64,000 bases of DNA, taken from positions 4,027,001-4,091,000 of the forward strand of contig WPIO01000034.1 in assembly GCA_009760855.2 (NCBI GenBank). Reading direction: 5' to 3'. Shown piece after piece: positions 44,401 through 54,787 of this stretch. The stretch is from Cristatella mucedo. Lineage: Eukaryota; Bryozoa; Phylactolaemata; Cristatellidae. Under the pieces are notes generated by a model. That model saw only the letters and a list, made by a program, of their open reading frames with translations, searched no databases and was not told the DNA's origin. Each line of letters starts with the position of its first letter. Position 1 is the first letter of the stretch. A program made the position numbers and the translations under genes.

Positions 44401-47400
44401 TATGTGGTAGGTCAGTTTGGGGTGAGCACGCTGTGAGAGTGCAAGACTCAGGCTCCGCCAGGGGTACCCTAAACTACCCCAGTTTGGCCACTTTCATTTT
44501 TTTATCTACCTCAGTGCAATACTGCCATATAATGCAATCCTTTTTGCTTGATTAAGCCTATACAGCTGGCCGGACTTGCTGCCACAAGAATCCGACCTAT
44601 GATGATGACGATGACAAAAGCGTGCAATTAAGAACCTACAGACTTATAAGGAAACTGATAAAACCAGCTAGAATTGGACAAAAGTAAACATTTCTCTCAT
44701 ACAATATTAGTAGATTTGTCACCAGGAGAGAATTCACGCAACAGCTTCCCAACACCACAAGCAGGAGGCTGCTGCTGGTCATCTACTCATCGGCTGCAGA
44801 CCGCGCCAGCTGGAGTCTTGTCCAGATCAACTGCTGAACTCCTGACCTAGGCGATGCCAGGCTGTCAGATAGAATCGGTTACCCCAGATGATCACAGGCT
44901 ACCTGATTGTTCCGAAATGAGACTGCACAGCAGCAAGTTGCAGGATAGCTGATCTAGATTCACATCGCATCCAGAAGGAATGCAAAGTGACTCGATCGTG
45001 CATACCAATTTCATTTTCTAATACACATAACATTAATACAAGTAAATCACCAACCTGGATAGACGTCAAGATGGCAGATACGTCGTAAGTCGGCGACCAA
45101 CGGTTCTGCAGTATGTCGAGGCATATACTACCATCGGCATAGACTGAAACGGTACAGCAGTACTTTAGAGTGAATTAGGCATGGCTTTTCTGCTGGGCAA
45201 TCATAGTGCCAGTGGCATTCTATAAGAAAGTGGACAACTTGGCGAGGGAGGGATGCATTTATCAATAAAGGGCATATAACTTAAGTTGGGCTTCGGTGTT
45301 GCCTTCTGATGGCAAAATAGCACCACACGAACTTGCACGAACAATAAACCAACTGAACTTAAACAGGGACAAAGATAGGCAGTGCAAAACAATTGTAGAC
45401 ATAGGTAGACATGACACATTGAGACAGACACAGACAGAAATGAACAAGATATCGACAGGGAGAGAAACACGAGAAAGAAGAGACAAGACCTGGCTGCGCT
45501 GTAACCGACAAATAACAAACACTTGCTTTTGGCTTATGTTTGATTAGAATAATGCAAGGTTGTTGAATGTCACGCGAACTTGGAATTCCAGTCGACAATA
45601 AGCAGTGTGCAGACTACCATTACAGTCGCCAATCATAGTGCCTCCTACATGCAGCTGCATAAATATGCAAATTTCGAGATGACACTCCCGACAGGATAAA
45701 AAAAAGTGCCTTGGATGTGCTGCAGGGCCAAAATTCTTTCGTGAAAATAAAACCAACGGTGTCGTCCCGGTAAATCAAGATGTGCTACTGCAAACACTTC
45801 GCCAAGGGGTAAAGTCATCGTACTTGACGAGTTGGGATCGTAGGCTAAGGTGCAGAGGCAGCCATTTTTTTTATTTCAAGCTATAAGGGGGTGATAGGCA
45901 CTAACGTGCTTCTATGGCTATATACACGAGGGTTATGAATATTCCGACTTTTACTTGTCTCTAGATCTAGGGGTAAGGCATTCCCACTTTACAAGGAAAA
46001 TCGTAGCTTTGAGTCCTGAAACGTGCAATTCTTTATTGTCTGCTGAAAGTGGTATAAACTAACAAGTTTGCTCTCATGTAAATAAGGCGGTTAAATAAGC
46101 CAAACACTACCTCTACATTTTTAATTTACCTTTGATGCATCAAAAAATGGCCCAATAAATGAGTCAAATAAACAAGAATAGGAGCATAAATTGTGATCGT
46201 GCAAACGAGAGGGCAATGCATATGATATTTCAACATCCGAAACACCAGACCGGACAAGCACGAAAACCGGAAACGCCGGACACGCAGAAAAGGTTTAAAA
46301 TGATGTTGCTTTGTTGCTAACGATACAATACAAATGAGCTTTACACTTAACCAAAACTAAAAGGCCGTGGACTAGCCAGATAAATGCAAGTGAAGCTTGC
46401 AGCTAGATCAGAAATGAACAATTTACAACCAAACGACGAAGCCGAAAACAGCTGACACACTGTAAACATTTAAAAGAAACTTAAAAACACACCTATTTAG
46501 GACAGCATTTAGTGGGTCCCTGTGATTCGTCCTTGTTGTGCTTATGCGTGCTGACACTGTGCATGCTGCCACTAACCACATTTGCATGCTGACCCTGTGC
46601 ATGTCACCCCTAACCACATTATTCATTTTGTTTGTTTTTCAAGCATGATTTTACTTACTATTCTATTGCGTATCACTTTGCAGCAAATGTAAAGCGCCTA
46701 GAAAGAGATTAAGTTCTCTGAGGGCGCTTTATCAAGTGCAATATTATTATTATTATTATTACACCACAGACAAAGTAAAGTGGCACGACCCATCAGCAAA
46801 AAATCAATCCAAATCATTCAATTTTTTTTAGAGCTTACCGTTCGGGTGGAACATTTTCGAGACAAATCGCACTTGAGGTGGTTTATTTGGATATTCTTCC
46901 GTGAATTCTATTGTTAGCTTGAATGTGCCATCTTCAAAGGGTGTCTCGTGAGGTCTAGACGATAGAAAGCCAAAAAAATACCAGTGCATACAACGAACAA
47001 GGTTGCAGGAGGCAGCCAACACTGCATACACCTAAAAGAACAATCCAAACGGACGTGCATCACACACTAACATTTTTCGGGTATAATCTAAAGAGAAGAG
47101 TTGCTACGGCAAGCACATTCAAAAAACAGTGCAACAGTCCACATGTGGTCAATAATAGCCATTAACAGATCTAGCGGGGGGGGGGCCTCTTTCACTCAGC
47201 CACTATATATACTATAAACTCGAATCGATCACGTACAAATGCAAACCCGAGCTTACTCAGGCAAAGGTTAAAGGTTAAATCAACTAAGCTCTTGGCTATC
47301 TTACCCAAAGATGACAGCATTCCAGAGCATGATGTTATTGTCTGTCGGTGCACCACTAACACCAGCTGGTGGATCTTCCTGCAGCCTGCAATGTAGCAAA

Positions 47401-49855
47401 GTTACTGCAATAACAAGCGAGTATCACGAAACTACAAGCCTCAAGACATAGCCAAACACAAGGAGTTGATAGCACACGAGCATTCTCAAGCACCATGCAC
47501 AGATAGGATGCAGCAACAAGCAACTGATACTGTCACAATGGGCCAACACAACAAAGGAAATGAATTAAGTCTCACTACATCTGCACTGCAAAGCATGCCA
47601 GCCATTTCAGTTAGGCCAAAGCAGCATTCCTACCAGCAGGTGCACACATCAATCATCGGCACAAGGACCACCGTGACCATCACAGATCTGCAATGGGCAG
47701 CTAGTAAAAAGCCCATGTCATAGGCCAGGCGATGAACAACTCGATACTACAGACTAATTCACCTGTGCAACCACAAAAGCAACTGTTCCTGCAAGTGATC
47801 CATTCATTACAGCTACAGATCGCTCACACTACCTGTACCTGTGCATGAGAAGAGCCCTTCCACAACATGAAGTTTTTTCCGAGCTTTCAAGTCATATCAA
47901 CTTTATAATAATAATATTAATACACTTGATATAGCGCCTCAGAAAACTCAAATCTCTTTCTAGGCACTTCACATTTGCTAAAAGTCTTGCCCTTCTCTGT
48001 CCATCTAATCACTCTCTGCCATCTGGTCCACGTGAGACACACTCAAGCACCTCGAGTTTTCGATTTAATGCAGAGCCCATACGGAAGAAAGCCATCGGGC
48101 AGTTAGGCATACGTTTAAGTCGCTCATATCACCATCAAAGGATTCCAAGGTCCGAAGCCTGCTCGCTCTGAGCAGCCACTCGAAACGGACAAAGTGGCAG
48201 AGACAGCACCCCTCATCGAGACCAACCAATCACTGAACAGACACGTTCATCACAATTCCTTGCAGCAGTGTCAGCTGCCTGTGAAGGTTTTTGAGTTGAC
48301 AGGCCATGGCATCGAGCACAAGCTCAAGGCACGTGAGCTGCACGTGGATGCATGCACGACGCCAACGTATCTGCTAGGCGGCTCACTAAAGAGATATGCT
48401 AAAAGCTAGAGCTAGAGCATCGAATGCGGCTCAAAATTAGTGGTACCCCAAGGCACCGGTTGGTGCACGCACACGTTAGGTAAACAATCGTCCTAAAAAA
48501 AGTCTCAGATTGCCAGCACAGGCCGTGTGTAGTTCAACAGTGAGTTAATCGAGGTCGGGTGTCCCAAGGTGTCGTCACATCTTGCCGATCTCTGCCAAGC
48601 TCCAGGCTGCTTTATCGATCACCAAGGTCACAGAAAATCTTGCTCAAGCTGCCTCGACCTCGTGCAGCGCCCAGCTGAGACGCTCCGGATTTATTAAGCC
48701 GACCAGAGCGTGAAGCTGCAAAGTGCTCCCTGAATAGTGACCAACAGTTCTCCCCCACGGTGCCATAGTGCTGCTGTGCCAATACACGCATATCGCCCTT
48801 CCCGAGCTATTATTCTGCCTGGCCCGAAACGTCAGGTCAGCACGAGTGACGAAAGGCAGGTGCCTGGTGCCAAGTCGGCTGCAATGCCGTCGCTAGCTGC
48901 AACGCCGTCGCGACTGACTGAGGCGACTTCATGCCCGCAGGTAGCGACTGGCTGCATCGGAACGGCACTTGCGCCGGCAGTCCATCGAGCCTGCACTCCA
49001 GATGCCTTGCGAGGCCCATTCCGCCAAGCACCGAAGAGCCGAGCGTCGCATTTTCATTTCCCTCTCTCCCTCCCTGCCTCCGCCGAGCGACCTTGGCAGC
49101 AGCGCTGCTGCTAGCCAGCTCGAGCGCTCGTGGCGTGCAGACTTTAGGAAATCGTTTCTGGCTCTCTCCCACGAAGGCAGCTCCGTCCGTTCGTCCTACT
49201 GGGTGGCATAACAGCCGCTGACGCATTCGCGACTCGCACTAAAGCACGCCCTTACTTTGCTTGGCAAGGCGGCGGCGCTTAACGAGACGACTGCTCGGTC
49301 GCAGCTTCTCGCGGGGCCAAATTGCGTCATATCGCACCCGGGCCACAAGCTAAATGAGCGCTCACGCCCTCGGGCTTCCGCGTACGTCAAATGTCAACCC
49401 CAACGCATCCACCGTCAAAAGGCGAGTGAATTTCGTCAAAATCAGGGCGCCAGGAAATTGCCAGAAACCTAGGAGGCCTTCGATGGCGCTTAACCGAAAC
49501 CAACAGCGAGAACGAGCACGCACGTCGGCCGGAGGCAAGCGAGAGACGCATTCGTTTCTTAAAACCCGCTTAGCATATTCGACATATGCAATTTAGCATA
49601 GAATATCACCAGCAAAAATTAATAGCAAACACAATGGTGCTACCATGCAACGACATGCGAAAGGCTAGCAGGTGTGCGCCAGTTATTTCAGCAACTCTCC
49701 GGTCGAGGACGCGAGCGAGAGGAATTCCAGACAGAACTGTGCAGAACGGAGCGCCAACATTCGCGGCCGAGCAGCTAAGAGACAAAACTCACTAAGTTAC
49801 ATAATAAATACCTTTTAAAATCTCGCATAAGCCTCCTTCTGGCCGGTGTGGACAT
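41178..49855 (-). CDS. UBE2A: RAD6-type ubiquitin-conjugating enzyme E2 (exons joined)
   Basis: Orthologue of RAD6/UBE2A/UBE2B, the E2 that works with RAD18 on PCNA and with BRE1/RNF20 on histone H2B, mainly in the nucleus. Exons on the minus strand: 49855-49812, 47385-47305, 46954-46839, 45143-45055, then one of two last exons, 41804-41619 or 41318-41178. Phases fit at every junction (2, 2, 1, 0, 0). The reading starts [15 protein letters not shown] and continues [46 protein letters not shown] and [18 protein letters not shown]. The active cysteine is residue 88 (codon 45123-45121) and the HPN motif is intact. The product is 156 residues with the distal last exon and 171 with the proximal one; the human enzyme has 152. 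Vertebrates have two paralogues, so the symbol could equally be UBE2B. One locus is seen here. Confidence 0.95.
41415..41497 (-). promoter_or_regulatory. (CT)~41 tract between alternative last exons
   Basis: A pure GA array on the plus strand, which is CU in the UBE2A pre-mRNA. It starts about 97 nt upstream of the distal acceptor and lies about 120 nt past the proximal stop. CUCUCU tracts are the known binding type of PTB-family splicing repressors, so a role in choosing the last exon is plausible. As a sequence fact it is only a microsatellite. Confidence 0.45.
41619..41804 (-). CDS. UBE2A: UBE2A proximal last exon (polyacidic tail)
   Basis: 61 codons plus stop after a strong acceptor (tttctcttttttttag). 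Its first 39 residues match the distal exon at 29 positions ([20 protein letters not shown] .. SESW). A tail then follows with [19 protein letters not shown]. The phase (0) equals that of the distal exon, and each has its own stop, so the two are mutually exclusive. Substitutions between them are mostly conservative (D/E, Y/F, R/K), which argues against a decaying duplicate. Confidence 0.85.
   Translation of the reverse strand, partial: SLLHDPNPNSPANNEAAQLFRENRREYERKVAQIVSESWNDDDDDDADDSHGEEGGSGATS
41805..45054 (-). other. Large UBE2A intron, repeat-poor
   Basis: 3.25 kb between the active-site exon and the proximal last exon. In contrast to its surroundings I see no SINE, LINE tail or long microsatellite, only a G run near 42092 and a TTTT run near 44270. 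An A-box-like tagctcagtcggc at about 44352 has no matching B box. Confidence 0.5.
45958..46112 (+). mobile_element. tRNA-headed SINE, family B, antisense to UBE2A
   Basis: ctagatctaggggtaaggc..agctttgagtcctgaaac (decayed B box), caattctttattgtctgctgaaagtggt, gctctcatgtaaataaggcggttaaataagcc. It lies in a UBE2A intron. Confidence 0.6.
46460..46762 (+). mobile_element. CR1/L2-like LINE 3' end, antisense in a UBE2A intron
   Basis: acatttaaaagaaacttaaaaacacacctatttaggacagcatttagtgg corresponds to the [16 protein letters not shown] end of the 33.3-kb copy. The 3' UTR and the tail AAAGCGCCTAGAAAGAGATTAAGTTCTCTGAGGGCGCTTTATCAAGTGCAATATT(ATT)n follow. It ends about 77 bp from the downstream border of UBE2A exon 46839-46954. 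Confidence 0.85.
47905..47985 (-). mobile_element. LINE 3' tail fragment
   Basis: aataataatattaatacacttgatatagcgcctcagaaaactcaaatctctttctaggcacttcacatttgct is the minus-strand tail in UBE2A intron 1. Confidence 0.8.
47990..49811. other. UBE2A first intron, no other gene recognised
   Basis: It becomes CpG-richer towards exon 1, from about 48.7 kb. The frames at 48737-49226 overlap on both strands and have no domain. Confidence 0.45.
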
Positions 49856-50207
49856 ATCCAGGCAGCGGACGAACGTGCGCCAGCAGGAGGACTAAGCTAG
49901 CACAGCGATCGCCACAGTTTCCGCAGGCGTTTGTTGCCGCACATCCGGGTTCTAGGCGGTTCATGAAACGCACGCGCGAGCTAGTGAGTGCGTGCGTGCG
50001 ATCAAGATAGGCCGAAAATAATATTAGGTTATTAAATTGCTCAACTTGACGGCGCTTCAGCGATGCTTCCGCTCGGCCGGTTGCACCGGCAGCGAGGCCA
50101 CTAATACTCGCAGTGGGTGGTGAGGTGATATGCTAATGCCACGTCCTATCGACCTACCCTGAGAAAAGCCGGCTCTGTCCGCATGTTTCAACTCTAAGGC
50201 CAACGTA
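49856..50207. promoter_or_regulatory. Divergent UBE2A/USO1 promoter region
   Basis: The start codons of UBE2A (minus, 49855) and USO1 (plus, 50208) are only 352 bp apart, head to head. The interval is CpG-rich with no TATA box at a sensible distance. An NRF1-like cgcacgcgcgag occurs at about 49970. A shared CpG-island promoter for two housekeeping genes is likely. Transcription starts are not visible from sequence. Confidence 0.65.
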
Positions 50208-53200
50208 ATGGATTACTTCAAGAAGTACTTAGCGGGGGAACCTGGAAAGGCGGTGCCATCCGGCGCGGATACGGTGGAGAAGCTGTGCGATCGCGTGAGA
50301 ACGTCGACCTTATTGGACGACCGCCGCGACGCCGTGCGCGCCCTGAAGTCGCTGTCGAAGAAGTTTAGAGTTGACGTCGGCAACCGCGCCATGGGCATTT
50401 TAATGTAGGTCTCAGAGCGCTCGCGCTTCGGTGGCGAGCGAGCGCGCGTCGAGGCGCCTCGACGCGCGCTCGCTCGCTCGCTGTCGCAGCTCCCCTCCTT
50501 CCGGAAATCCCGGTTTCGCCGGTCGGCAGCCGCCGGTCGGCAGCCGCCGGTCGGCAGCCGCCGGTCGGCAGCCGCCGGTCGGCAGCCGCCGGTCGGCAGC
50601 CGCCGGTCGGCAGCCGCCGGTCGGCAGCCGCCGGTCGGCAGCCGCCGGTCGGCAGCCGCCGGTCGGCAGCCGCCGGTCGGCAGCCGCCGGTCGGCAGCCG
50701 CCGGTCGGCAGCCGCCGGTCGGCAGCCGCCGGTCGGCAGCCGCCGGTCGGCAGGCCCGGCACGCGTGTCGCTGGGGGGTCAGGGTGCTCTCACGCGCGTT
50801 CGGCACTCGCTCTTTGGCTGCTCGAGCAGCCGACGGCGCACGCACCGGGTTCGCCCTCGCGATCCCTCCGCCACCATCTTCCAGAGACGTGCTGAAGAAA
50901 GACGGCAGCGACACGGAAATCTTAAGCCACGCCCTCGAAGCCATATATAACGTCATATCCAACGAGGACGCCGACGAGCCGCACGCGGGCGGAGGCAGCT
51001 CGCTGGACGCCTCGGCCTCGGTCGCGAACGGCCCTCCGGCCGGCAGCAGCGGCGAGGAGGCGGGCGTGCAGTTCGCCGAGGCGTTCCTCAAGGAGGCGGA
51101 CAGCGTAGGCCTGCTGCTGTCACTGCTCGACGAGTACGACTTCCACGTCCGGCGGCCCACCGTGCGCCTGCTCACCGCTCTGCTCGCGGCGCGGCCGCGA
51201 GTCGTCCAGGAGGCCGTGCTCATCTGCCCGATGGGCGTCTCCAAGCTGACCGACCTGCTGTCGGACAGCCGCGAGGTGGTGCGCAACGACGCCCTTCTGC
51301 TGCTCGCGCACCTCGCGCGCGGCAACGCCAGCATACAGAAGATCGTGGCGTTCGAGAACGCGTTCGAGCGCGTGCTGGCCATCGCCGGCGACGAGGGCCT
51401 GAGCGACGGCGGCGTGGTGGTCGAGGACTGCCTGCGGCTGCTTCTCGGCCTGCTCAAGGACAACAAGTCGAATCAGACGTACTTCGTCGAGGGCGGCTAC
51501 GTGCAGCGCCTGCGCGCCTTCTTCGAGCCGGAGGCGCTCGCGCCGACGGCGGCGGCTGCTGCGGGCGGCGGCGGCTGGTCGGCGCAGAAGGTGGCCAACG
51601 TGCAGTGTGCCCTGCATGTGGTGCGCGCCCTCGTCGCCCCATCGGGCGGCGGCGCGCCGCCGCGCGAGACGGCAGCGTGCCAGCGCCTGATGGCGCAGTG
51701 CGGCCTGCTGCAGCGGCTCTGCGACGCGCTGATGGCGAGCGGCGTTCCCGCCGACGTGCTGACGACGTGCGTGAGCGCCGTGTCGGAGTCGATTCGCGGC
51801 TTCGCCGACGGCCAGGCGTACTTCGCCGGCGTCCTGGCGCCGTCCAGCCCGCCGCGGCCCGCCGTCGTCGTCCTGCTCATGTCGATGGTGAACGAGCGGC
51901 AGCCGCTGGCGCTGCGCAACGCGGCGCTCTACTGCTTCCAGTGCTTCCTTTACCGCAACGACGTCGGCCAGTCGCAGGTCGTGCAGACGCTTCTGCCGAC
52001 GGCGGCGGAGGCCGCCGGCCAGCTGACCGCCGGGCAGCTGCTGTGCAGCGGCCTGTTCAGCCCGGACGCGCTCAGCGCGTGGTACGCCGCCGTGGCGCTG
52101 ACGCATGCCGTGCTCGGCGGAGGGCCGGACGGCGCGCGCACGTCCGCCGCCAACAAGGAGGCGCTGCTGCGCGTGCAGCTGACAACGAGCATCGGCAACC
52201 CGCCCGTGTCGCTGCTTCAGCAGTGCATGAACATCCTCACCGGTCAGGTACGAGCACAAGGCTGCCGGTGGAACTAGATAGATAGATAGACCTCGTCCGT
52301 TCATGCAGACTTGCACGCACACGCGTGCACACACGCATGCACACACACGCACACGCACTTGCACATAGATGAATCCATGCACGAACATACTACATATGTG
52401 CATGCACGCAGGCAAGCACACACGAGCGCTTGCACAAACACGTCGTGTTTGTGCAAGGGGGACCGTCTGCTGCCCACACTGGCATGTGTGCATATGCTGA
52501 TAAGCCTGATGTTGGCCTGAATGCGCTCGCTGTCCTGCCTTCTCTCGTTGCTTGCCACGTTGGACACTTCGTGTTCTGGATGTCGTAGTTTCTGGTCCTA
52601 CGAGTAACTAAGATTAGCTGCGTTACGCTTCGGGTAAACTACAGATTACCTTGGCTAAGCCTAAGTAGCCATAGCACTCAGCATAGTACCGAGGTGCTAT
52701 GCTGAGTGTATCGATCACATTTCGCATGCCAGTTCTCGTGAAGACGTTCTTTGTTCGCACCTCTCTGAGAACCCTACCGTGAGGAATACGGGGTGGCGGC
52801 TTCTCAAGCGTGACGAAGCTGATATATCTAGGCACACAAGTATGCCGCAGTATGGTTGAAGTTGGCCAGCTCTTAGGCAGAACTTTGCGGGTCATTTTCT
52901 AGAGAATTTCTCATGTAATGTATCTCCGCCTGTAACTCCACAAAGTCATAAAGACCATGTAGGTGTTACGCAGGGTCGAATGGTTAGTGGTAGCTTGTTA
53001 ATATCAGCAAGCTCAGCATGGTTAGATGTGACATGTACAACATGCAAAAATGGCTAGTGGCAGCATGCACAGTGTCAGCATGCATAAGCACATAAAGGAC
53101 GAATCACATGGACCCATTAAATCAGGTTTTCTCAACCTGTGGGTCGCGACCCCTGTGAAACGGTCGATGAAAGGGTCGAACGACCCTTTCACAGAGGTCG

Positions 53201-54742
53201 CCTAAGACCATGGGAAAACATGCATTTCATGCAAACACGCAGTAGTTTTAGTTTTATGGTTGGGGGGTCGCTACAGCATGAGGAGCTGTTTTAAAGGGTC
53301 GCAGCATTAGGAAGGTTGAGAACCACTGCACTAAATGCTGTGATAAATAGATGCGGTTTTTAGCTTCTCTTTTTAAATGTAGTCGAGTCAGGGGATGCTG
53401 TGACATCAGTCAGGAGTGAGTTGCAGGCTGTGTGAGCATATAAACTAAAGGCGTATTCTGCAAAGGATTATTGTGAGGCCCTCCGTCCTCGACAGGCGAG
53501 GAAACGACGCAAGTTTGGCGGGCCTGCGGAAGGAGGAGGGGGCGAAGGTAGGAAGGGAGAAATTTGAGGATGCACGGTGCTCCATGATCGGCGGAAAAGA
53601 AACGATTGACCGGGCACTGTGTCCGGTGTGGAAGTCCAAGTGAGGCACACGAACAAGGCTTGCGCCTTGCTGAGAGCCCTCTTCATGTGGGAGCTGAGTC
53701 CGTTCGAAAATCTCTTCTCTGTCACTCTGCAGTGTCATGTGGCCGAGATTTATCCCCGCAATTTTGAGCACGATGGAGCGTGCGCTGCGCCACAAGCTTT
53801 ACGCGCCTTTTCTTTTATTACTTGTCATGCAAGCTCGGGTTTTCCCTCTTGCAGGCCAAGCTGCAGACGAAAATAGGTCTGCTCATGTTCCTCATCACGT
53901 GGCTGGCAGACTGTTGTACTGGCGTTGCCATGTTCCTGTCGGTGCCCGGTAACGTGTCGTACTTGACCTCGCAAGTCACGTCCAACGAGAGCGAGGAAAG
54001 CGACGTCATCGCGCAGGGCCTTTGCGCCGCTCTGCTCGGAGTCACGTTGGCGTACGGCTCTGCAGCGGACGACAAGGCAGCCAGCAGCAGCAGAGACAAC
54101 GTGCGCGGCATCGTGGAGAAGCGCATAGGTAAGGCCAAGGATAGAGCACAAGCACGTGACTGCATACTGTGCACGTGACTGCCGACTGTGCACGTGACTG
54201 TGGCAAGATGTGCTTCACCGGAAGCTAGGCAGGCTGTGGCTACTGGTGGATGCTGGTAGATGCTGACACAGCCGTATGCTTGTCGGTTTTCATTTAGTAG
54301 GTCCCTGAATTTGTCCTTTCTTGTAAATACTGTTACAGACATATTCTGCTTGTGTAGCGCCCCAGTGGATCTGTCTTTTTTCCAGTGTGCTTTGCTGACC
54401 TATGCATGATTGATTGAATGTTGCTGACTGGTGTCCAACTTTCTAGTGGCCTCTAGAGTCTTTTGTGGGCTTCTGCATGCTTGCCTAAGCTGCAGATACA
54501 TAGCTTTTTGTTAACTTTTGGTTATTGCTTCTCTTGCAATAATTTGTAAAGCACCTAAGTAGAGATTAAGTACTTAATTAATTACTTCAGGCGCTATGCA
54601 AAATACTTATTATTATCAGTTTTATGTAGTGCTTTGGGAAGCATGAGTCGGTAGCCATGGCAAACGATCGGTTAGCACGTACTTACATTTTATGTGATGC
54701 ACCACAACATGAAAATTTAGTCCGTGTTCGCGGCTGTGAACA

Positions 54743-54787
<45 letters not shown>

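Noticed and set aside
44341-44470. tRNA gene starting gctttagctcagtcggc
   Set aside because: The A box looks good, but there is no B box at the right distance and no cloverleaf.
50517-50754. CRISPR-like array
   Set aside because: Units are 14 bp with no spacers. It is a minisatellite in a eukaryotic intron.
50213-51466. 417-residue minus-strand frame over USO1
   Set aside because: It is the antisense of GC-rich USO1 exon 2 plus the 14-bp minisatellite. The plus strand carries the conserved p115 protein.
51120-52493. 457-residue minus-strand frame
   Set aside because: Antisense shadow of the USO1 head-domain exon caused by high GC and codon bias.
52675-52708. miRNA precursor hairpin
   Set aside because: The stem of 12 bp with a 10-nt loop is too short and the flanks do not extend the pairing.
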